This document shows positions 5,172-5,995 of a stretch of 5,995 nucleotides of DNA, in pieces. The stretch is taken from NCBI GenBank assembly GCA_027043685.1, contig JALUFI010000046.1, forward strand, positions 1 to 5,995. Reading direction: 5' to 3'. The translations under genes were made by a program, and so were the position numbers. Each line of letters opens with the position of its first letter. The stretch's first letter is position 1. The notes under the pieces were generated by a model, which worked only from the letters and a program-made list of their open reading frames with translations, made no database searches and was not told the origin of the DNA. This stretch comes from Pyrodictiaceae archaeon. Lineage in GTDB: Archaea > Thermoproteota > Thermoprotei_A > Sulfolobales > Pyrodictiaceae.

Positions 5172-5995
5172 CTAGACGAGTTCCTCCATCTTCTCCCTGA
5201 TTATCCTCTCGGCCTCTGATCTGGGTATCTCTACGTATTTTGCGTTGTTTGCAGCATCTATGAGGGGCTTTGGGTCCTCCTCTAGTTCGTCGGCTGGCTT
5301 GTCTAAGGGTATTGTTGCTTTGTAGGCCTCTTTCTTGCCCTTTATGAGTATTATTGTTGCTCTTGACCCGCCATTAACGGGCTCGACTATAGCCATGCCT
5401 ATGTTGTCTTCCTGTGGGTTCTTGAGGACTGCTATCAGTTCGCCCTTAGCTGTGTGGCCGTAGAAGACCGCGTCGGCTATCTCTACGCCTATGTCTTTTA
5501 TGCTGCGTAGCTTAGCTGCCGCTGCGGCTGCCTCTGCCCTGGCTTCTGCAGCCTTGGCGGCCTTCTCTGCCTCCATTTCCCTCCTAGCGGCCTCCCGGGC
5601 CTTCTCTGCCCTCCTCTGCACCTCTCTCTCAACCTCGCGCTCCCTGGCCTCGGTCCATGCTCTCTCCTCCTCGGTGACCTCCCTGGCGAGTATCTCCTCC
5701 TTCTTTCCAATGCTCTCCTTCACCACCTTCTCTATCTCCTCGTCGGGTATGCGGCGGAACGCCTCTATCCTCAGCGTGTCGAGCTTCCACACGATATCCC
5801 CGTCCTTTACGTCGTACTCTATCCTTATCCTCACCACGTCGCCCTTGTCTATCTTTAGCTTGTTAACAAGTATCTCGAAGAGAAGCCTGTTCAGCTCGCC
5901 GGCCCTCTGGGCGACGGTCTTGTTGTCTATCTCTCCGCGTTTTATCGCGTCGCGGAGCTGCGCGAAGAGGACGCGGCGGAGCTTGTCCGCGTAGG
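5172..5995 (-). CDS. DUF2258-type crenarchaeal protein with charged coiled coil (N-terminus beyond window)
   Basis: Function unknown. The frame stays open from the TAG at 5172-5174 to the window edge, giving 273 visible residues; the first base pair or two at the edge belong to a split codon. A shorter reading from GTG 5837 would be wrong because the 52 codons before it continue the conserved protein (YADKLRRVLFAQLRDAIKRG and on). Regions in order are an N-terminal helical part, a beta segment VVRIRIEYDVKDGDIVWKLD at about 53-72, a long Glu/Arg/Ala coiled coil at about 98-162 ending in an alanine run, and a C-terminal domain with LIAVLKNPQEDNIGMAIVEP and a final helix ending EELV. No catalytic motif or membrane segment is seen. 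I recall this pattern as DUF2258, known mainly from Crenarchaeota. It stands alone, converging on the preceding gene. Confidence 0.8.
   Translation of the reverse strand, partial: YADKLRRVLFAQLRDAIKRGEIDNKTVAQRAGELNRLLFEILVNKLKIDKGDVVRIRIEYDVKDGDIVWKLDTLRIEAFRRIPDEEIEKVVKESIGKKEEILAREVTEEERAWTEAREREVEREVQRRAEKAREAARREMEAEKAAKAAEARAEAAAAAAKLRSIKDIGVEIADAVFYGHTAKGELIAVLKNPQEDNIGMAIVEPVNGGSRATIILIKGKKEAYKATIPLDKPADELEEDPKPLIDAANNAKYVEIPRSEAERIIREKMEELV

Noticed and set aside
5491..5994. 167-codon plus-strand frame rich in Ser, Ala and Leu
   Set aside because: It is the mirror of the Glu/Arg/Ala coiled coil of the minus-strand DUF2258-type gene; low complexity and no motif.
1..5995. CRISPR arrays, insertion sequences or attachment sites
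   Set aside because: No regularly spaced repeats, transposase motifs or target-site duplications were seen.

Overview
The window looks like chromosomal DNA of a GC-rich hyperthermophilic crenarchaeon, most plausibly from the Desulfurococcales/Pyrodictiaceae. This is inferred from gene content, not a database match. The signs are an archaeal-type NMN adenylyltransferase, a free-standing alanyl-tRNA editing protein (AlaX), a two-winged-helix protein resembling the crenarchaeal replication protein WhiP, a gene of the crenarchaeal DUF2258 type, frequent GTG/TTG starts, tightly packed genes and G-rich ribosome binding sites.

Layout. Positions 1-175 (minus) hold the N-terminus of nadM, cut by the window edge. 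It diverges from a three-gene plus-strand cluster (330-3066): an ATP-NAD-kinase-like protein, a short site-2-type membrane metalloprotease whose start overlaps the kinase, and a dethiobiotin-synthetase-like P-loop protein. The last gene ends tail to tail with alaX (minus, 3063-3812), and the two share a CTAG stop palindrome. alaX diverges from a winged-helix gene (plus, 3892-4647). A 524-base space with no convincing gene (4648-5171) follows, then a DUF2258-type coiled-coil protein on the minus strand (5172 to beyond the window end).

How the genes may work together. nadM and the kinase-like gene point to NAD(P) metabolism around a shared divergent control region. The protease and P-loop protein are probably co-transcribed with the kinase, but no common pathway is evident. 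alaX clears mischarged tRNA-Ala. The winged-helix protein may act in DNA replication.

The least ordinary part is 4648-5171. It lies between two converging genes, so it needs no protein-gene promoter, yet it has an AT-rich core (39% GC counted over 4781-4880), short inverted and direct repeats, a foldable three-arm element (4942-4999) and a good candidate for a C/D box guide RNA (5075-5152) with a K-turn-like closing stem. Possible explanations are small RNA genes, a replication origin beside a whiP-like gene, or both. No CRISPR array, insertion sequence, tRNA or rRNA was seen.
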